Assembly: GCF_009372235.1 (NCBI RefSeq)
Contig: NZ_ML762922.1
Span: forward strand, 46,326-110,325
From: Dickeya oryzae
Lineage (GTDB): Bacteria > Pseudomonadota > Gammaproteobacteria > Enterobacterales > Enterobacteriaceae
Length of the DNA: 64,000 nt
Direction: 5' to 3'
The notes under the pieces are model-generated. The model searched no databases. It saw only the letters and a list, made by a program, of their open reading frames with translations, and had not been told where the DNA came from. The position numbers and the translations under genes are program-made. Shown here piece by piece: positions 33,826-46,222 of the stretch. The first letter of the stretch is position 1. The number at the start of each line of letters is the position of its first letter.

Positions 33826-34204
33826 ACAATTCGAGCGGTAACCCATCTGGATCAGCAAAAAACGTAAACCGACGCCCGGTATACTCGTCCGTCCGTACCG
33901 GTTCACAGTCTACGCCTGCCGCGTGCAACGCAATTACCGCTTGTTCGATATCCTCAACCGCAAACGCCAGATGGCGCAATCCGCAGGCTTCCGGTCGGCT
34001 GACGCGTGCTGGCGGCGAGGGAAATGAAAACAGTTCGATCAAATAGCGGTCATTGAGCGCCAGATCCCCTTTCCAGGAATCACGGGCGGCTCGGTAAACC
34101 TCCTGTTGCAGCGTAAAACCGAGCACGTCGCAATAAAAACGCTTACTGCGCTCATAATCTGAGGCAATAATCGCGATATGGTGAATATCCAGCAGTGTCA
34201 GCAT
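33815..34204 (-). CDS. yaeR: VOC-superfamily protein YaeR (GloA2)
   Basis: A 129-residue glyoxalase/dioxygenase-fold (VOC) protein. Metal-ligand residues are visible as HHIAIIASDYERS, LIELFSFPSP, LRHLAFAVEDIEQ and GLPLELYER. E. coli YaeR/GloA2 is named a putative lyase and its substrate is not established. It overlaps tilS by 11 bases and probably forms an operon with it. In E. coli ldcC stands between this gene and accA; here only about 200 bp with a terminator remain. Confidence 0.88.
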   Translation of the reverse strand: MLTLLDIHHIAIIASDYERSKRFYCDVLGFTLQQEVYRAARDSWKGDLALNDRYLIELFSFPSPPARVSRPEACGLRHLAFAVEDIEQAVIALHAAGVDCEPVRTDEYTGRRFTFFADPDGLPLELYER

Positions 34205-34356
34205 AAGGTTGGTTCTCCGAAAAGGCGTACCACCACGCTTATCGATACGATGCCATGAATAATAAATGAACTTAAGGAGAAAGGGGCTGATAAGACCATC
34301 CCGGCAATCACCGCCATAGACATCATGACATCGTCTAAGACCGTTACCAGCATAAC

Positions 34357-34391
34357 AAAAAGTCCGCGATCGTTCCCAATCGCGGACTTTT
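34357..34391 (-). terminator. Terminator after accA
   Basis: On the minus strand AAAAGTCCGCGAT pairs with ATCGCGGACTTTT across a nine-base loop and ends in a T-run. It lies about 20 bp beyond the accA stop. Confidence 0.9.
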
Positions 34392-34411
34392 ATGGCGTCG
34401 TGTGAGCGAAA

Positions 34412-35371
34412 TCAGCAGTAGCCGTAGTTCATCAAACGCTGGTAACGACGGTTCAACAGTTCCTGTTCGCTCAGTGTATCCAGTTCTTTTAAGTCGGACA
34501 GCAACTGAGATTTCAGTGATGCCGCCATCGCTGCTACATCGCGATGAGCAGAGCCCAGCGGTTCAGGGATAACGGAATCAATCAGTTTCAGCTCTTTCAG
34601 GCGCGGAGCGGTAATGCCCATGGCTTCTGCCGCCAGCGGCGCTTTATCCGCACTCTTCCACAGAATCGAGGCACAACCTTCCGGCGAAATCACCGAATAG
34701 GTGCTGTATTGCAGCATGTTCACTTTATCGCCAACACCGATAGCCAGCGCACCGCCAGAACCGCCTTCCCCGATAACGGTACACACAATCGGTACACGCA
34801 GACAGGACATCTCACGCAGGTTACGGGCAATCGCTTCAGACTGACCACGCTCTTCCGCGCCCACCCCCGGGTAGGCCCCTGGGGTGTCGATAAAGGTGAT
34901 GATCGGCATTTTGAAGCGCTCGGCCATCTCCATCAGACGCAGTGCTTTACGGTAGCCTTCCGGAGCCGGCATCCCGAAATTGCGGCGAATTTTTTCTTTG
35001 GTTTCACGACCTTTCTGGTGACCAATAATCATCACCGGTCGATCGTCGAGACGGGCAATCCCACCGACGATCGCTTTGTCATCGGCATAAGCGCGATCAC
35101 CTGCCAACTCATCAAAGTCGGAGAAAATATGCTTAACATAGTCCAGAGTATAAGGACGCTGCGGATGGCGAGCCAGTTGGGCAATCTGCCAGGAACCCAG
35201 ATCGGCGAAGATTTTACGCGTCAGTTCCACGCTCTTTTCACGCAGACGCTTTATTTCCTCGTCCAGGTTAATATCCAATTTTTCATCTTGGCGACTGACT
35301 GCGGTCAGGGAATCAATCTTCGCTTCCAACTCTGCAATCGGCTGCTCAAAATCAAGAAAATTCAGACTCAT
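34412..35371 (-). CDS. accA: Acetyl-CoA carboxylase carboxyltransferase subunit alpha
   Basis: A 319-residue subunit that, with AccD, transfers the carboxyl group from carboxybiotin to acetyl-CoA to make malonyl-CoA. The crotonase-like core shows [20 protein letters not shown] and [18 protein letters not shown], the oxyanion and CoA-binding loops. Length equals E. coli AccA (319). It lies 12 bp after dnaE on the same strand and is the last gene of the long minus-strand run before the terminator. Confidence 0.97.
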   Translation of the reverse strand: MSLNFLDFEQPIAELEAKIDSLTAVSRQDEKLDINLDEEIKRLREKSVELTRKIFADLGSWQIAQLARHPQRPYTLDYVKHIFSDFDELAGDRAYADDKAIVGGIARLDDRPVMIIGHQKGRETKEKIRRNFGMPAPEGYRKALRLMEMAERFKMPIITFIDTPGAYPGVGAEERGQSEAIARNLREMSCLRVPIVCTVIGEGGSGGALAIGVGDKVNMLQYSTYSVISPEGCASILWKSADKAPLAAEAMGITAPRLKELKLIDSVIPEPLGSAHRDVAAMAASLKSQLLSDLKELDTLSEQELLNRRYQRLMNYGYC

Positions 35372-35383
35372 AGTATTCCTATT

Positions 35384-38300
35384 TTAGTCAAATTCCAGCT
35401 CAACCTGTTCATTACCAACCAGGGTGCGTAAATCATTCAGCAACACGTCGGTAGGCGTCACACGCCATGCGGCACCAAAACGTAGCCGGGCGCGCGCATC
35501 CTGACGCTGGTAGTAAAGATGCACCGGAATCGTCCCCGATCGATGGGGTTCCAACGACTGACGAAGACGGTTTAACAACTGGTCATCAATTTGCCTGTCA
35601 GTCAGCGAGATAGCAAGCCCGCGCGCATATTTTTCACGCGCTTCGCTGATATCCATTAACTCTCTGACTGTCATTTTAAGTCCACCACTGAAGTCATCAA
35701 AGCTGACCTGTCCGCTGGCTATCAAAATACGATCCTGTTCCAGCAGATGCTGATATTTTTCCAGCGCGTCGGTAAACAACATGACTTCCAGACGACCGGA
35801 ACGATCGTCCAGCGTGCAGACCCCAATGCGGTTACCCCGCTTGGTCACCATCACCCGGGCGGCAAGCACCAGCCCAACGGCAGTGGTCATTTTTCCCCGC
35901 TCCGTGGGATGCATGTCTTTCAAACGCACGCCCCCTGCGTAGCGTTCGATTTCCTTCAGATACTGGTTGATAGGGTGGCCGGTCAGGTATAACCCCAGCG
36001 TTTCCCTTTCCCCATCCAGCACCACCTGCTCTGGCCACGGCGGCACGGTACTGTAGGATTGTTCCACCTGTTCAGGGGTTTCCGCCAGTACGCCGAACAT
36101 ATCCGCCTGACCGATGGCCTCCGCCTTCGCATGCTGCTCTGCGGACTTCATGGCATCTGCCAGCGAATTCATCAGCGCTGCACGATGGGGCCCCAGGCGG
36201 TCAAATGCGCCAGACATGATCAACTTTTCCAGCACTCGCCGGTTCAGTTTCTTAATATCCGTACGAGCGCACAGATCAAATAAATCGCGGAAATAACCGC
36301 CGTTGTTGCGCGCATCGATAATCGCTTCGATTGGCCCCTCGCCCACCCCTTTGATGGCGCCGATGCCATAGACAATCTCGCCGTCATCATTAACGTGGAA
36401 ATGGTACAACCCGCTGTTGATGTCTGGCGGCAGGATCTTCAATCCCATACGCCAGCATTCATCTACCAGCCCGACTATCTTATCGGTGTTGTCCATATCA
36501 GCGGTCATCACCGCCGCCATGAACTCCGCCGGGTAGTGCGCCTTTAGCCACAGCGTCTGGTACGATACCAGCGCGTAAGCAGCCGAATGCGATTTGTTAA
36601 ACCCATAACCGGCGAACTTCTCCACCAGGTCGAAGATCTTCATCGACAGTTCACCGTCGACGCCCATCTTCTCAGCACCCTCTTTGAATACCGAGCGCTG
36701 TTTGGCCATTTCTTCGGGCTTTTTCTTACCCATCGCACGGCGCAACATATCCGCACCACCGAGGGTATACCCCGCCAGTACCTGGGCAATCTGCATCACC
36801 TGTTCCTGATACAGAATGATACCATAGGTCGGCTCCAGCACGGGTTTCAGCGTTTCATGCTGCCACTGGATATCCGGGTAGGATATTTCTTCACGCCCAT
36901 GTTTACGGTCGATGAAGTTATCCACCATCCCTGACTGTAGCGGCCCCGGACGAAACAGCGCCACCAATGCTATCATGTCTTCAAAGCAGTCCGGCTTAAG
37001 GCGCTTAATCAGGTCTTTCATGCCGCGCGATTCAAGCTGGAATACCGCTGTGGTTTCCGAACGCTGCAGCATATCGAAACTTTTCTTGTCGTCCAGCGGA
37101 ATGGCGGCGATATCGACCGGTTCCAGCCCTTGCTTTTCGCGCCGGGCGTTGATCATCTCCAGCGCCCAGTTAATGATGGTCAACGTACGCAAGCCGAGGA
37201 AGTCGAACTTCACCAGACCGGCGTATTCTACGTCGCTCTTATCAAACTGGGTAACCGGGTGGTTGCCTTCCTGATCGCAATAAAGCGGCGCAAAATCGGT
37301 GATTTTGGTCGGCGAAATCACCACCCCCCCGGCGTGTTTACCGGCGTTGCGGGTCACCCCTTCCAGTTTGCGCGCCATATCGATCAGCGCTTTGACTTCC
37401 TCATCCGCCTCGTAGATCTCACCTAATTGCGGCTCAGCCGCAAAGGCTTTCTCCAGCGTCATCCCTGGGTCGGGCGGTACCAGCTTGGAAATTCTGTCGA
37501 CAAACCCATACGGATGCCCCAGCACCCGACCCACATCACGGATTACCGCTTTAGCCGCCATGGTACCGAAGGTGATGATTTGCGACACCGCATCACGGCC
37601 ATACATATCCGCGACGTGATCAATAACCAGATCGCGTTTTTCCATGCAAAAGTCGACGTCGAAGTCAGGCATCGACACACGTTCCGGGTTGAGGAAACGT
37701 TCGAACAGCAGGTCAAACTCCAGCGGGTCCAGATCGGTTATTTTCAGCGCATACGCCACCAGCGAGCCTGCACCGGAGCCTCGTCCCGGCCCGACCGGTA
37801 CATCGTTATCCTTGGACCACTGGATAAACTCCATCACAATCAGGAAGTAGCCGGGGAACCCCATCTGGTTGATAACGCCGAGTTCGATATCCAGACGTTC
37901 ATCGTATTCCGGGCGGCGCTGAGCGCGTACTTCTTCATCCGGGAACAGGAACGCCAGTCGCTCCTCCAACCCTTTTTTGGCACACATCACCAGATAGTCT
38001 TCGGTCGACATGTCGCCGGTCGGGAATTGCGGCAGGAAATATTCACCGAGCCGAATAGTCACGTTACAGCGTTTGGCGATCTCTACCGTATTAATCAGCG
38101 CCTCAGGGATGTCGGCAAACAGCTCGCACATCTCGTCTTCGCTGCGCATGTACTGCTGAGGGCTGTAATTACGGGGGCGCTTGGGGTCATCCAGTGTAAA
38201 GCCGTCATGAATCGCCACGCGGATTTCATGCGCCTCAAAGTCATCCGGGCTGATAAAACAGACATCGTTAGTCGCAACAACCGGCAGGCCATGCGCGGTG

Positions 38301-38866
38301 GCCAGCTTGATTGCCGCATGCAGGTAGCTTTCTTCATCCGGTCGGCCGGTACGCGTCAGTTCAAGATAAAACCGCTGAGGAAAATGTTGCTGATAAAACG
38401 CGACGCACTGCTCCACCAGCGCCTGATTACCACGCAACAAAAACTTGCCGATATCACCATGACGCCCACCGGACAACAGCAGTATCCCAGCCTGATGTTC
38501 CACCAGCCATTCCCGGTCGATAGTCGGACCATCAGCGCCATACCCGCGTTGATATGCGCGCGAAATCAGCAACGTCAGGTTCTGGTAACCTTCGTTATTC
38601 ATCGCCAGAACGGTGAGATGCGCCAGTTCGTCACCTAACTCTTCGCTCTGCAGATAAAAATCGGCCCCGATGATCGGCTTGATACCGGCACTATGCGCGC
38701 CACCATAGAACTTCACCAGCCCACACAGGTTGGTAAAGTCGGTGATTGCCAGCGCGGGCATCCCCAGCGCGGCAGCTTTTTTTACCAACGGGCCGGTCTT
38801 CGCCAACCCATCGATCATGGAATAGTCACTGTGAACACGCAGGTGGACAAAACGTGGTTCGGCCAT
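35384..38866 (-). CDS. dnaE: DNA polymerase III alpha subunit
   Basis: The 1160-residue replicative polymerase subunit. The N-terminal PHP domain starts [13 protein letters not shown]. The catalytic palm carries PDFDVDFCM with the two catalytic Asp residues near 401 and 403. A helix-hairpin-helix and OB-fold region follow ([20 protein letters not shown]), then the tau-binding tail. The length matches E. coli. It lies between rnhB and accA in the conserved order. A large open frame on the opposite strand of this gene is a codon-bias shadow. Confidence 0.98.
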   Translation of the reverse strand: MAEPRFVHLRVHSDYSMIDGLAKTGPLVKKAAALGMPALAITDFTNLCGLVKFYGGAHSAGIKPIIGADFYLQSEELGDELAHLTVLAMNNEGYQNLTLLISRAYQRGYGADGPTIDREWLVEHQAGILLLSGGRHGDIGKFLLRGNQALVEQCVAFYQQHFPQRFYLELTRTGRPDEESYLHAAIKLATAHGLPVVATNDVCFISPDDFEAHEIRVAIHDGFTLDDPKRPRNYSPQQYMRSEDEMCELFADIPEALINTVEIAKRCNVTIRLGEYFLPQFPTGDMSTEDYLVMCAKKGLEERLAFLFPDEEVRAQRRPEYDERLDIELGVINQMGFPGYFLIVMEFIQWSKDNDVPVGPGRGSGAGSLVAYALKITDLDPLEFDLLFERFLNPERVSMPDFDVDFCMEKRDLVIDHVADMYGRDAVSQIITFGTMAAKAVIRDVGRVLGHPYGFVDRISKLVPPDPGMTLEKAFAAEPQLGEIYEADEEVKALIDMARKLEGVTRNAGKHAGGVVISPTKITDFAPLYCDQEGNHPVTQFDKSDVEYAGLVKFDFLGLRTLTIINWALEMINARREKQGLEPVDIAAIPLDDKKSFDMLQRSETTAVFQLESRGMKDLIKRLKPDCFEDMIALVALFRPGPLQSGMVDNFIDRKHGREEISYPDIQWQHETLKPVLEPTYGIILYQEQVMQIAQVLAGYTLGGADMLRRAMGKKKPEEMAKQRSVFKEGAEKMGVDGELSMKIFDLVEKFAGYGFNKSHSAAYALVSYQTLWLKAHYPAEFMAAVMTADMDNTDKIVGLVDECWRMGLKILPPDINSGLYHFHVNDDGEIVYGIGAIKGVGEGPIEAIIDARNNGGYFRDLFDLCARTDIKKLNRRVLEKLIMSGAFDRLGPHRAALMNSLADAMKSAEQHAKAEAIGQADMFGVLAETPEQVEQSYSTVPPWPEQVVLDGERETLGLYLTGHPINQYLKEIERYAGGVRLKDMHPTERGKMTTAVGLVLAARVMVTKRGNRIGVCTLDDRSGRLEVMLFTDALEKYQHLLEQDRILIASGQVSFDDFSGGLKMTVRELMDISEAREKYARGLAISLTDRQIDDQLLNRLRQSLEPHRSGTIPVHLYYQRQDARARLRFGAAWRVTPTDVLLNDLRTLVGNEQVELEFD

Positions 38867-38963
38867 TTCCGGATCCCATAATCTTTTCAGTAACCCGCCT
38901 GATGCAGATCTTCAGGCACATTATGCGTTTACGTTACAGGCACTTATGTTACATACGGTTGCG

Positions 38964-39560
38964 TTACGCCAGACCCAGCGCCCGCTTAACCGGGGCAAAA
39001 CTGCGCCTGTGATGAAGGGTGGCGCCCAACGTCGCCAGCTTTTCAAGATGATATGCCGTAGGATACCCTTTGTGCTGCGCAAAGCCATACTCTGGAAATT
39101 GCTGGTCCAGCACTTCCATTTCACGATCCCGCGTCACTTTAGCCAGAATCGAGGCCGCACTGATTTCCGCCACCCGGCTGTCACCTTTGACCACCGCCTG
39201 TGACGGCATCGGCAACGTCGGACAACGGTTGCCGTCTATCAGCACAAAATCTGGCGTAACAGGCAAGGCCGCCACCGCACGCTGCATCGCCAGCATGGTG
39301 GCGTGCAGGATATTAAGCGTGTCAATTTCTTCCGGCTCGGCACGCCCCAGACTCCAGGCCAACGCCTTTTCACGGATCTCGTCATATAACGCCAGACGAC
39401 GTTTCTCGCTGAGCGTCTTAGAATCTGCCAGTCCGACGATCGGCCGATTCGGGTCCAAAATCACCGCCGCCGTTACCACGGCGCCAACCAGCGGGCCACG
39501 CCCAACTTCATCCACCCCGGCAATACAATGTGCCGGTGGATAAATAAAAACCTCACTCAT
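38964..39560 (-). CDS. rnhB: Ribonuclease HII
   Basis: A 198-residue enzyme that cleaves RNA in RNA-DNA hybrids and at single ribonucleotides. The catalytic site is seen in [16 protein letters not shown] (the DE pair), LIDGNRCP and [21 protein letters not shown]. The ATG at 39560 overlaps the lpxB stop (ATGA), so I prefer it to an ATG nine bases upstream. It belongs to the lipid A-dnaE operon. Confidence 0.95.
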   Translation of the reverse strand: MSEVFIYPPAHCIAGVDEVGRGPLVGAVVTAAVILDPNRPIVGLADSKTLSEKRRLALYDEIREKALAWSLGRAEPEEIDTLNILHATMLAMQRAVAALPVTPDFVLIDGNRCPTLPMPSQAVVKGDSRVAEISAASILAKVTRDREMEVLDQQFPEYGFAQHKGYPTAYHLEKLATLGATLHHRRSFAPVKRALGLA

Positions 39561-40705
39561 GACCGCCACAGCTCCAGTACAGCCTGCGCCGCCTGTTTAT
39601 CAGCGTCGCATCGAATCTGTTCATGCAAATGTAAGAATGTCTGCTGCAAGTGCTGCGCCGCGTCGCCATCTTCAAGCCAGGGCAATAACGCCGCCGACAG
39701 ATTGTCAGGCGTACAATCATCCTGCAGTAATTCTCTGACCAGTTCGCGTCCTGCCAGCAAATTGGGCAGCGAGACCCACGGTGTTTTCACCAGTCGTTTC
39801 GCCAGCCAATAGGTAAAGGGCTTCATGCGGTATCCAACGACCATCGGGCACTTCGCCAGCATACACTCCAGCGCCGCCGTACCGGACGCCAGCAACGTGG
39901 CATCACAGGCTATCATCGCTTCACGCGCCTGCCCATCCAGCAGTCGGATTGTCATCTCGGGCGCAACGTCAGCTTTGATTTTTTCAAACTGCTCACGGCG
40001 ACGCGAGTTAACCAGCGGTACCACAATCTCCAGTTCCGGATAGGTTTGCCGTAGCATCTGCGCCGTTTTCAGGAAATCCGCACTCAGCATATCCACTTCG
40101 GCACCACGACTCCCCGGCAATATCGCCAGACAACGCCCTTGCTCCGGCAATCCCAGCGTACGCCGCGCTGCCGCTTTGTCCGGACGCAAGGGCATCGCAT
40201 CCGCCATGGTGTGACCAATAAAACGGCAAGGTACATTGAAACGGTCATAAAAGGCTTTTTCGAACGGCAGAAACGCCAGCACCAGATGCGTCGCTTTACC
40301 TATCTTGAAAACGCGCTTTTGTCGCCATGCCCATACCGACGGACTGACATAGTGGATGGTTTTGATACCATTGCGCTTGAGGCGACCTTCCAGGGTAATA
40401 TTGAAATCAGGCGCGTCGATACCGACAAACACATCGGGTTGCAGTTCGCTGAAACGCTGCGTCAGGTCACGACGGATTTTCAGCAAGCGGGGCAGGCGCT
40501 CCAGCACTTCAACTACGCCCATTACCGCCAGCTCTTCCATCTCATACCAGGCTTCGCAGCCTTCTGCCTGCATTAGCGGCCCAGCCACACCGACAAAGCG
40601 GGCATCAGGTACGTGTGCTTTTAGCGCACGAATCAAACCGGCACCAAGAATATCGCCGGAGGTTTCTCCGGCGACCAGTCCGATAGTCAGGGGACGTTGT
40701 GTCAT
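39557..40705 (-). CDS. lpxB: Lipid-A-disaccharide synthase
   Basis: A 382-residue glycosyltransferase (GT19) that joins UDP-2,3-diacyl-glucosamine and lipid X into the lipid A disaccharide. [20 protein letters not shown] is the N-terminal loop; [13 protein letters not shown] and [20 protein letters not shown] lie in the UDP-sugar domain. It starts three bases after lpxA and overlaps rnhB by four bases, so translation is coupled along the lpx operon. Confidence 0.97.
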   Translation of the reverse strand: MTQRPLTIGLVAGETSGDILGAGLIRALKAHVPDARFVGVAGPLMQAEGCEAWYEMEELAVMGVVEVLERLPRLLKIRRDLTQRFSELQPDVFVGIDAPDFNITLEGRLKRNGIKTIHYVSPSVWAWRQKRVFKIGKATHLVLAFLPFEKAFYDRFNVPCRFIGHTMADAMPLRPDKAAARRTLGLPEQGRCLAILPGSRGAEVDMLSADFLKTAQMLRQTYPELEIVVPLVNSRRREQFEKIKADVAPEMTIRLLDGQAREAMIACDATLLASGTAALECMLAKCPMVVGYRMKPFTYWLAKRLVKTPWVSLPNLLAGRELVRELLQDDCTPDNLSAALLPWLEDGDAAQHLQQTFLHLHEQIRCDADKQAAQAVLELWRS

Positions 40706-40708
40706 GTC

Positions 40709-41497
40709 TTATCGAATAATGCCGCGCGTCGAGCGGGTAAAGAAATCAAGATAGGCCTGTACCGCTGGATGCTCTGCCGCCAGAGCTTCGAGGTCAGGTT
40801 TCACCTCATCCAGCGTTTTACCGCTGCGGTAGATCAACTTGTACGCATTGCGGATAGCGTGCAGGGTCTCTTTCTCAAACCCACGGCGCTTGAGCCCTTC
40901 AATATTGATACCAAATGGCGTGGCATGGTTGCCTTGTGCTATCAGATACGGAGGGACATCCTGCGCTACGCCAGAACAACCGCCCACCATCACGTGCGCG
41001 CCGATGACGCAGAACTGGTGCACCGCTGTCATGCCGCCAATAATCGCGAAATCATCAACGCTGACATGACCACCCAGCGTAGCGTTATTCGCCAGAATAC
41101 AGCGATTGCCGACAACACAGTCGTGAGCAATATGGGTATTGATCATCAGCAGGTTATCGTTACCGACTTTAGTCAACCCACCGCCTTGCGCGGTACCACG
41201 ATGAATGGTCACACTCTCACGGATACGGTTACGATCGCCCACTTCAACACGGGTCGGCTCACCGGCGTATTTCAGGTCCTGATTGACCTCACCGATCGTG
41301 ACAAACTGATAAATCTCATTGTCACAACCGATTTTGGTAATGCCGTTAACAACGACATGGGACTTCAGTACCGTACCTGCCCCGATCTCAACCTGCGCAC
41401 CGATATGGCAAAATGGACCAATATGCACACCGGCACCGATAACAGCGCCATCTTCAACAATGGAACTGGGGTGAATAAAGGCGGTTTGATCAATCAC
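40709..41497 (-). CDS. lpxA: UDP-N-acetylglucosamine acyltransferase LpxA
   Basis: The 262-residue first enzyme of lipid A synthesis; it moves R-3-hydroxymyristate from ACP to UDP-GlcNAc O3. It is a left-handed beta-helix with hexapeptide repeats ([20 protein letters not shown]). The catalytic His lies in [14 protein letters not shown], corresponding to E. coli His125. A helical C-terminal domain follows. The gene lies three bases after fabZ and three before lpxB. Confidence 0.97.
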   Translation of the reverse strand: MIDQTAFIHPSSIVEDGAVIGAGVHIGPFCHIGAQVEIGAGTVLKSHVVVNGITKIGCDNEIYQFVTIGEVNQDLKYAGEPTRVEVGDRNRIRESVTIHRGTAQGGGLTKVGNDNLLMINTHIAHDCVVGNRCILANNATLGGHVSVDDFAIIGGMTAVHQFCVIGAHVMVGGCSGVAQDVPPYLIAQGNHATPFGINIEGLKRRGFEKETLHAIRNAYKLIYRSGKTLDEVKPDLEALAAEHPAVQAYLDFFTRSTRGIIR

Positions 41498-41500
41498 TAA

Positions 41501-41956
41501 TCAGCCCTCCCGACGACGAGCGCACATCATTTCCGCTTCACAAGCCACTTCACCATCAACTTTAGCAACGCCTTTGAAACGCGCAATACCACGGCGCTCC
41601 TTGATGAACTCAACTTCCAGAATCATCTGGTCACCGGGTTCAACCGGACGTTTGAAACGTGCTTCATCTACGGCAGCAAAATAATACAACTCACCCGGCT
41701 CCAGCTTACCCAGGCTCTTAAACGCCAGAATACCTGTAGCCTGCGCCATTGCTTCCAGAATCAACACTCCGGGGAAAATCGGTTTGCCAGGGAAATGCCC
41801 CTGAAAGAACGGCTCGTTAAAAGAAACATTTTTTACCGCTCGCAGGAATTTTCCTTTCTCAAAATCCAGTACACGATCCACCAGCAAGAACGGATAGCGG
41901 TGTGGTAGTAGATCCAGAATCTCTTCGATATGCAGAGTATGCGTGTCTGTATTCAA
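41501..41956 (-). CDS. fabZ: 3-hydroxyacyl-[ACP] dehydratase FabZ
   Basis: A 151-residue hot-dog-fold dehydratase in fatty-acid elongation. [20 protein letters not shown] holds the catalytic His and, further on, the Glu. The start is TTG at 41956 (first residues [20 protein letters not shown]), supported by AGGAAGAG just upstream and by the exact E. coli length; an ATG at 42058 would add an unrelated leader. About 150 bp separate it from lpxD. FabZ and LpxA/LpxD compete for the same hydroxyacyl-ACP, which fits their shared operon. Confidence 0.95.
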   Translation of the reverse strand: MNTDTHTLHIEEILDLLPHRYPFLLVDRVLDFEKGKFLRAVKNVSFNEPFFQGHFPGKPIFPGVLILEAMAQATGILAFKSLGKLEPGELYYFAAVDEARFKRPVEPGDQMILEVEFIKERRGIARFKGVAKVDGEVACEAEMMCARRREG

Positions 41957-42106
41957 AATACTCTTCCTGTCAATAAAAACGATAGCATGAACAACACGGC
42001 CTGCGTATTCCCCAACAACGGAGGAACAACATGCAGGCCGCAAACAAAAATTACGCACATCGGCGTGAGTCTTACACCCGAAACACAGGGCTACGAATAC
42101 GGACGA

Positions 42107-43132
42107 TTAACGGTCTTCGAGCTTACGCTCGACAGCCTTGAGTCGTTTACTCATCTCGTCAATATTCATCACCAGCGCGGCTGTTTTGCGCCAGACCTTG
42201 TTCGGTTGTAATGGGATCCCGGATGAATAAACGCCCGGCTCGGTGATCGGCCGCATGACCATCCCCATCCCTGTGACTGTAACCTTGTCGCAAATCTCCA
42301 TGTGACCATTGATCACGCTGGCGCCGCCAATCATGCAATACCGGCCAATCTTCAGACTGCCCGCCATGATTACCCCACCAGCAACTGCGGTATTGTCCCC
42401 AATCACAACGTTGTGTGCAATCTGACATTGGTTATCAATGATGACACCGTTGCCAATAATGGTGTCGTCCAGCGCCCCTCTATCAATAGTGGTACTGGCA
42501 CCGATCTCAACACGATCGCCGATGATGACCGTTCCCAACTGGGGAATTTTGATCCAATTGCCACGATCATTAGCATACCCAAATCCGTCCGAACCGATTA
42601 CCGCACCGGACTGAATCAAGCACTGCTCGCCCAAAACAACGTTATGGTAAATCGTCACATTGGCCCATAACCGGGTGCCCGCACCAATACGGGCATGCTT
42701 ACCGACGAAGCAACCGGCACCAATCACGACGCCGTCACCCAACTCAACGCCGGATTCAATAACTGCATTAGCCCCAATCGAAACCCCATCTCCTAAACGC
42801 GCATCAGGAGCAATCACCGCTGAAGGTGCGATCCCCTGTGCAGGCGCCGGCGTTGTATCCATCAACTGCGCCATACGCGCATAGGCCAAATAAGGATTCT
42901 TTACCACAAGTGCAGCGGCATTATTGCAGAACGGCAAATCCGCTTGCGTCAGTACCACTGCTGAAGCCTGGGTACTGCTCAGTTGTTCACGATAGCGGCT
43001 ATCGGATAAAAATGTAATCTGTCCAGCTTGTGCTGAATGCATAGAAGCAACAGCGGTGATGACGATATCGCCATCACCGTGCAATTGTGCATCCAACTGT
43101 TGAGCCAAGGCGTCCAGTCGAATTGAAAACAT
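42107..43132 (-). CDS. lpxD: UDP-3-O-acylglucosamine N-acyltransferase LpxD
   Basis: A 341-residue third-step enzyme of lipid A synthesis. The N-terminal UDP-binding domain (about 1-100) precedes a left-handed beta-helix of hexapeptide repeats ([20 protein letters not shown]). The catalytic His lies in [15 protein letters not shown], corresponding to E. coli His239. A C-terminal helix ([15 protein letters not shown]) completes the ACP-binding region. It starts three bases after skp. Confidence 0.97.
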   Translation of the reverse strand: MFSIRLDALAQQLDAQLHGDGDIVITAVASMHSAQAGQITFLSDSRYREQLSSTQASAVVLTQADLPFCNNAAALVVKNPYLAYARMAQLMDTTPAPAQGIAPSAVIAPDARLGDGVSIGANAVIESGVELGDGVVIGAGCFVGKHARIGAGTRLWANVTIYHNVVLGEQCLIQSGAVIGSDGFGYANDRGNWIKIPQLGTVIIGDRVEIGASTTIDRGALDDTIIGNGVIIDNQCQIAHNVVIGDNTAVAGGVIMAGSLKIGRYCMIGGASVINGHMEICDKVTVTGMGMVMRPITEPGVYSSGIPLQPNKVWRKTAALVMNIDEMSKRLKAVERKLEDR

Positions 43133-43135
43133 GGA

Positions 43136-43633
43136 TTATTTAACCTGTTTCAGCACGTCAGCAGTAATATCTTTCGCATTGTCGGCATAGGCAACCGCGT
43201 TAGCGTCGATAACCACGTCATAGCCTTGCTTGGTAGCAACCGCTTTTACCGCGTCCTGAATACGGCTCAGGATTTTGTTGCGCTCTTCCATCTGACGACG
43301 GCGATTATCTTGATCGAAAGCCTGAGCTTTGCTGGAGAACTGCTCACGCTGAGACATCACGTCGCTTTCCATTTTGGAACGATCGCTGGCTTTCATGGTA
43401 GAACCATCACGCTGCAGCTTCTGCATTTTTTCCTGCAGAGAACGCTCCATGGACTGCAGTTCTGCAGCACGGCCTTTGAACTCGTTTTCCAGCTGTTTGC
43501 TTACGGCTTCACGCTGCGGCAACTGTTGGAAGATGCTGGAAACATTGACAATCGCAATCTTATCAGCAGCCTGAGCACCCGCAGAAACGGCCAGCATTAA
43601 ACCCAACCCTGCGGCATACAACCACTTTTTCAC
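43136..43633 (-). CDS. skp: Periplasmic chaperone Skp (OmpH)
   Basis: A 165-residue trimeric chaperone that carries unfolded outer-membrane proteins to BamA. The signal peptide is [20 protein letters not shown], cleaved near AQA-ADKI. The mature part is a coiled-coil tentacle rich in Gln, Glu and Lys (about 40-130) with a small beta-body at the ends. The start codon is GTG, as in E. coli; an ATG further upstream at 43702 gives an unlikely leader. It lies between bamA and lpxD. Confidence 0.95.
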   Translation of the reverse strand: MKKWLYAAGLGLMLAVSAGAQAADKIAIVNVSSIFQQLPQREAVSKQLENEFKGRAAELQSMERSLQEKMQKLQRDGSTMKASDRSKMESDVMSQREQFSSKAQAFDQDNRRRQMEERNKILSRIQDAVKAVATKQGYDVVIDANAVAYADNAKDITADVLKQVK

Positions 43634-43770
43634 GTTAAAACTCCTTACCCTAAGTATTTCTGCGCTGAACGCGCTTATCGTAATTACGGCATCGGCAGTC
43701 AAGCTATATGCTCAAATCGCCACCGGATGCCGATACATCTTCCTTTCAAACTCAAACCTACGCAGCCCGT

Positions 43771-46188
43771 TTACCAGGTCTTACCAATGTTAAACTGGAA
43801 CTGCTCGGAGCGATCCCCATCATACTTCTTAAACGGCTGAGCGTAAGAGAAGACCAATGGCCCCAGAGGTGAAACCCACTGCACGGCAAGGCCCGAAGAC
43901 ATACGAATGTTGCCAGGCTTGCTGTAATCCGGTACGCCAGCGGCCAGCGTCTGCGCGGTATTTTCCCAATGCGTATCCCACACGGTACCAGCATCAACGA
44001 AGAACGACGTACGCACAGAGCTAGCGTACTTATCGCTAATAAACGGTGTTGGAACGATTAACTCAGCGCTGACCACCGCCATCGCGTTCCCCCCCACAGC
44101 ATCAGACATCTTCGACGGGTTAATATTACACGACGACACATCCGATGTATTACATCCAGTGTAGTAGGCCGCTTTCGGGCCTATAGTGTTAGAACGGAAA
44201 CCACGTACGGTGTTGGAGCCACCCGCAAAGAAGTTATCGTAGAACGGCACTTCTTTGCCGCTCAGCCCATCAGCATAACCCGCCTTGCTTCTCGCCATTA
44301 TCACCCAGTTACGACTCTCGCTCAGCGGGAAATAACTGGCCGAATCAAAGGTTACTTTATAGTACTTGTTGTCCGAACCCGGCAACGTCACCTTGGTGTT
44401 CAGGTTGACACGATTACCAGCGGTCGGGAAGTAACCACGATCAAGATCGTTGTAAGTCCACCCTGGCGTCAGGAAGAAATCGTTAGCACTGAAGCTGGCT
44501 CTGGAAGTCGAGCGAGGATCTGGATCGACACCGGATTTATTCAGATAGCGCCACATCGCAACCTGAGGTTTCATATCCGATAAAGAGTTATGCACGTAGT
44601 CCAGACCCAAGCGTAACGAATTGTTTTCGTTGATCGGGAAGCCCAACGTTGAACCGACACCATAGCTTTTGTTGGTATAATCGGCCAGATCAGCATTCAA
44701 CGCTTTGAAGTTGTTGTAGAAAACACGACCACCGAGACTCACGCCATCTACCGTAAGGTACGGGTCTGTCATCGATAACTCAAGATAGGTCTGGTAGTCG
44801 TTACGAGTCCCACTAATGCCTACTGAGTTACCGGTTCCAAGCCAGTTGTCCTGCTGCACACCAGCCTGGAAGCTGACGCCACTTTCAGTACCAAAGCCGA
44901 TACCGAAGTTAAGGCTACCGGTATTACGCTCCTTGACCTTGTACACCACGTCAACCTGATCCGGTGTTCCGGGCACGCGCTGGGTCTCGGTATCGACACT
45001 TTCAAAATACCCAAGACGATTCAGTCGCTCTTTACCCTGTTGCACCAGATCGTTGCCAAGCCAGCCACCTTCCATCTGACGCATTTCACGGCGCAGTACA
45101 GAATCTTTGGACACATCGTTGCCTTCAAAACGGATACGGCGCACCGTGAAGCGGTTACCCGCATCCACATTGATGCTCAGCCGTACCGTTTTGTCGGTAT
45201 CGTTGATTTCCGGCTGCGTCACCACGCGGGGATACGCATACCCGTAACGTCCCAGCAGCTTTTTGATGTCCTCTTCCATCCGGGTTACTTTGGCGCCGTT
45301 ATACAGCTCCCCCGGTTGGATACGGGTTAAATTTTCAATTTCAGTGGCATGTCCTACCAGATTGCCACGCACTACCACACCCGAGAGTTTGTACTGGTCA
45401 CCTTCGGTAATGTTGACAGTGATGTAAATGCCTTTTTTATCCGGCGTCAGGCTCACCTGCGTTGAGTCAATATTGAAACGCGCATAACCACGATCGAGAT
45501 AGAAACTGCGAAGCGTTTCCAGGTCGCCAGACAGTTTCTGTTTCTCGTATTTACGATCTCCCACCAGGTTCCACCACGGCACTTCATCGCGTAACTGGAA
45601 ACGGGAAACCAGCTCATCGGAACTGAAAGATTTATTACCGACGATATTGATTTGCTGGATCTTGGCAGATACCCCTTCGGTAAACACCAGTTTGAGATCA
45701 ACACGATTGCGAGGCAGCGGAGTCACGACTGCCTTCACTGTGGCGCTGTATTTACCTACACTGTAGTAGAAATCTTCCAACCCTTTTTCAATGTTGGACA
45801 AGGTGGTACGATCCAGCGCTTCGCCGACGCGCACACCCGATGCTTCAAGGTTCCCCTTGAGCATTTCTTCCTTCACCGCTTTGTTGCCGGAGAAGGTCAG
45901 GCTGGCAATGGTCGGACGCTCTTTGACCTGAATCAGCAGCGAATTCCCATCACGCAGGACACGGACATCCTCGAAGTTCCCGGTCGCAAACAAAGCCCGA
46001 ATGGTGTTACCGATATCCTCGTCAGTGACAGTATCCCCCACCCGAACAGGCATGCTGAGCAATGCTGCACCGACGGCAACCCGCTGCAGGCCCTCGAAAT
46101 GAATATCTTTCACTACGAACCCGTCTGCACCGTATACGGTGGCGCTGCTAAACAGCAGCGACGCTATGAGCAACTTTTTCATCGCCAT
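43771..46188 (-). CDS. bamA: Outer-membrane protein assembly factor BamA
   Basis: An 805-residue essential Omp85 protein. The signal peptide is [20 protein letters not shown]. Five POTRA domains span about 24-420 (starting [20 protein letters not shown]), followed by a 16-strand barrel that ends in Trp (FQFNIGKTW). The lid-lock RGF motif is in [20 protein letters not shown]. The extracellular loop after it is shorter than in E. coli and has a Cys pair, CNTSDVSSC. Surface loops in the barrel vary most, as expected for exposed regions. It lies between rseP and skp. Confidence 0.97.
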   Translation of the reverse strand: MAMKKLLIASLLFSSATVYGADGFVVKDIHFEGLQRVAVGAALLSMPVRVGDTVTDEDIGNTIRALFATGNFEDVRVLRDGNSLLIQVKERPTIASLTFSGNKAVKEEMLKGNLEASGVRVGEALDRTTLSNIEKGLEDFYYSVGKYSATVKAVVTPLPRNRVDLKLVFTEGVSAKIQQINIVGNKSFSSDELVSRFQLRDEVPWWNLVGDRKYEKQKLSGDLETLRSFYLDRGYARFNIDSTQVSLTPDKKGIYITVNITEGDQYKLSGVVVRGNLVGHATEIENLTRIQPGELYNGAKVTRMEEDIKKLLGRYGYAYPRVVTQPEINDTDKTVRLSINVDAGNRFTVRRIRFEGNDVSKDSVLRREMRQMEGGWLGNDLVQQGKERLNRLGYFESVDTETQRVPGTPDQVDVVYKVKERNTGSLNFGIGFGTESGVSFQAGVQQDNWLGTGNSVGISGTRNDYQTYLELSMTDPYLTVDGVSLGGRVFYNNFKALNADLADYTNKSYGVGSTLGFPINENNSLRLGLDYVHNSLSDMKPQVAMWRYLNKSGVDPDPRSTSRASFSANDFFLTPGWTYNDLDRGYFPTAGNRVNLNTKVTLPGSDNKYYKVTFDSASYFPLSESRNWVIMARSKAGYADGLSGKEVPFYDNFFAGGSNTVRGFRSNTIGPKAAYYTGCNTSDVSSCNINPSKMSDAVGGNAMAVVSAELIVPTPFISDKYASSVRTSFFVDAGTVWDTHWENTAQTLAAGVPDYSKPGNIRMSSGLAVQWVSPLGPLVFSYAQPFKKYDGDRSEQFQFNIGKTW

Positions 46189-46222
46189 CGTTGTTATGCG
46201 TTTTTCCTAACCTAATCCACGC

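Noticed and set aside
34544..35431. A 295-codon plus-strand frame over accA
   Set aside because: Antisense shadow of accA; no ribosome site or recognisable domain.
37427..38638. A 403-codon open frame on the plus strand inside dnaE
   Set aside because: It is fully antisense to a conserved, full-length dnaE with clear polymerase motifs, and its product (Arg/His/Gln-rich) matches nothing I know. It arises from codon bias on the coding strand.
40697..41500. A 267-codon plus-strand frame over lpxA
   Set aside because: Antisense to lpxA; the repeats in its product mirror the hexapeptide repeats of LpxA.
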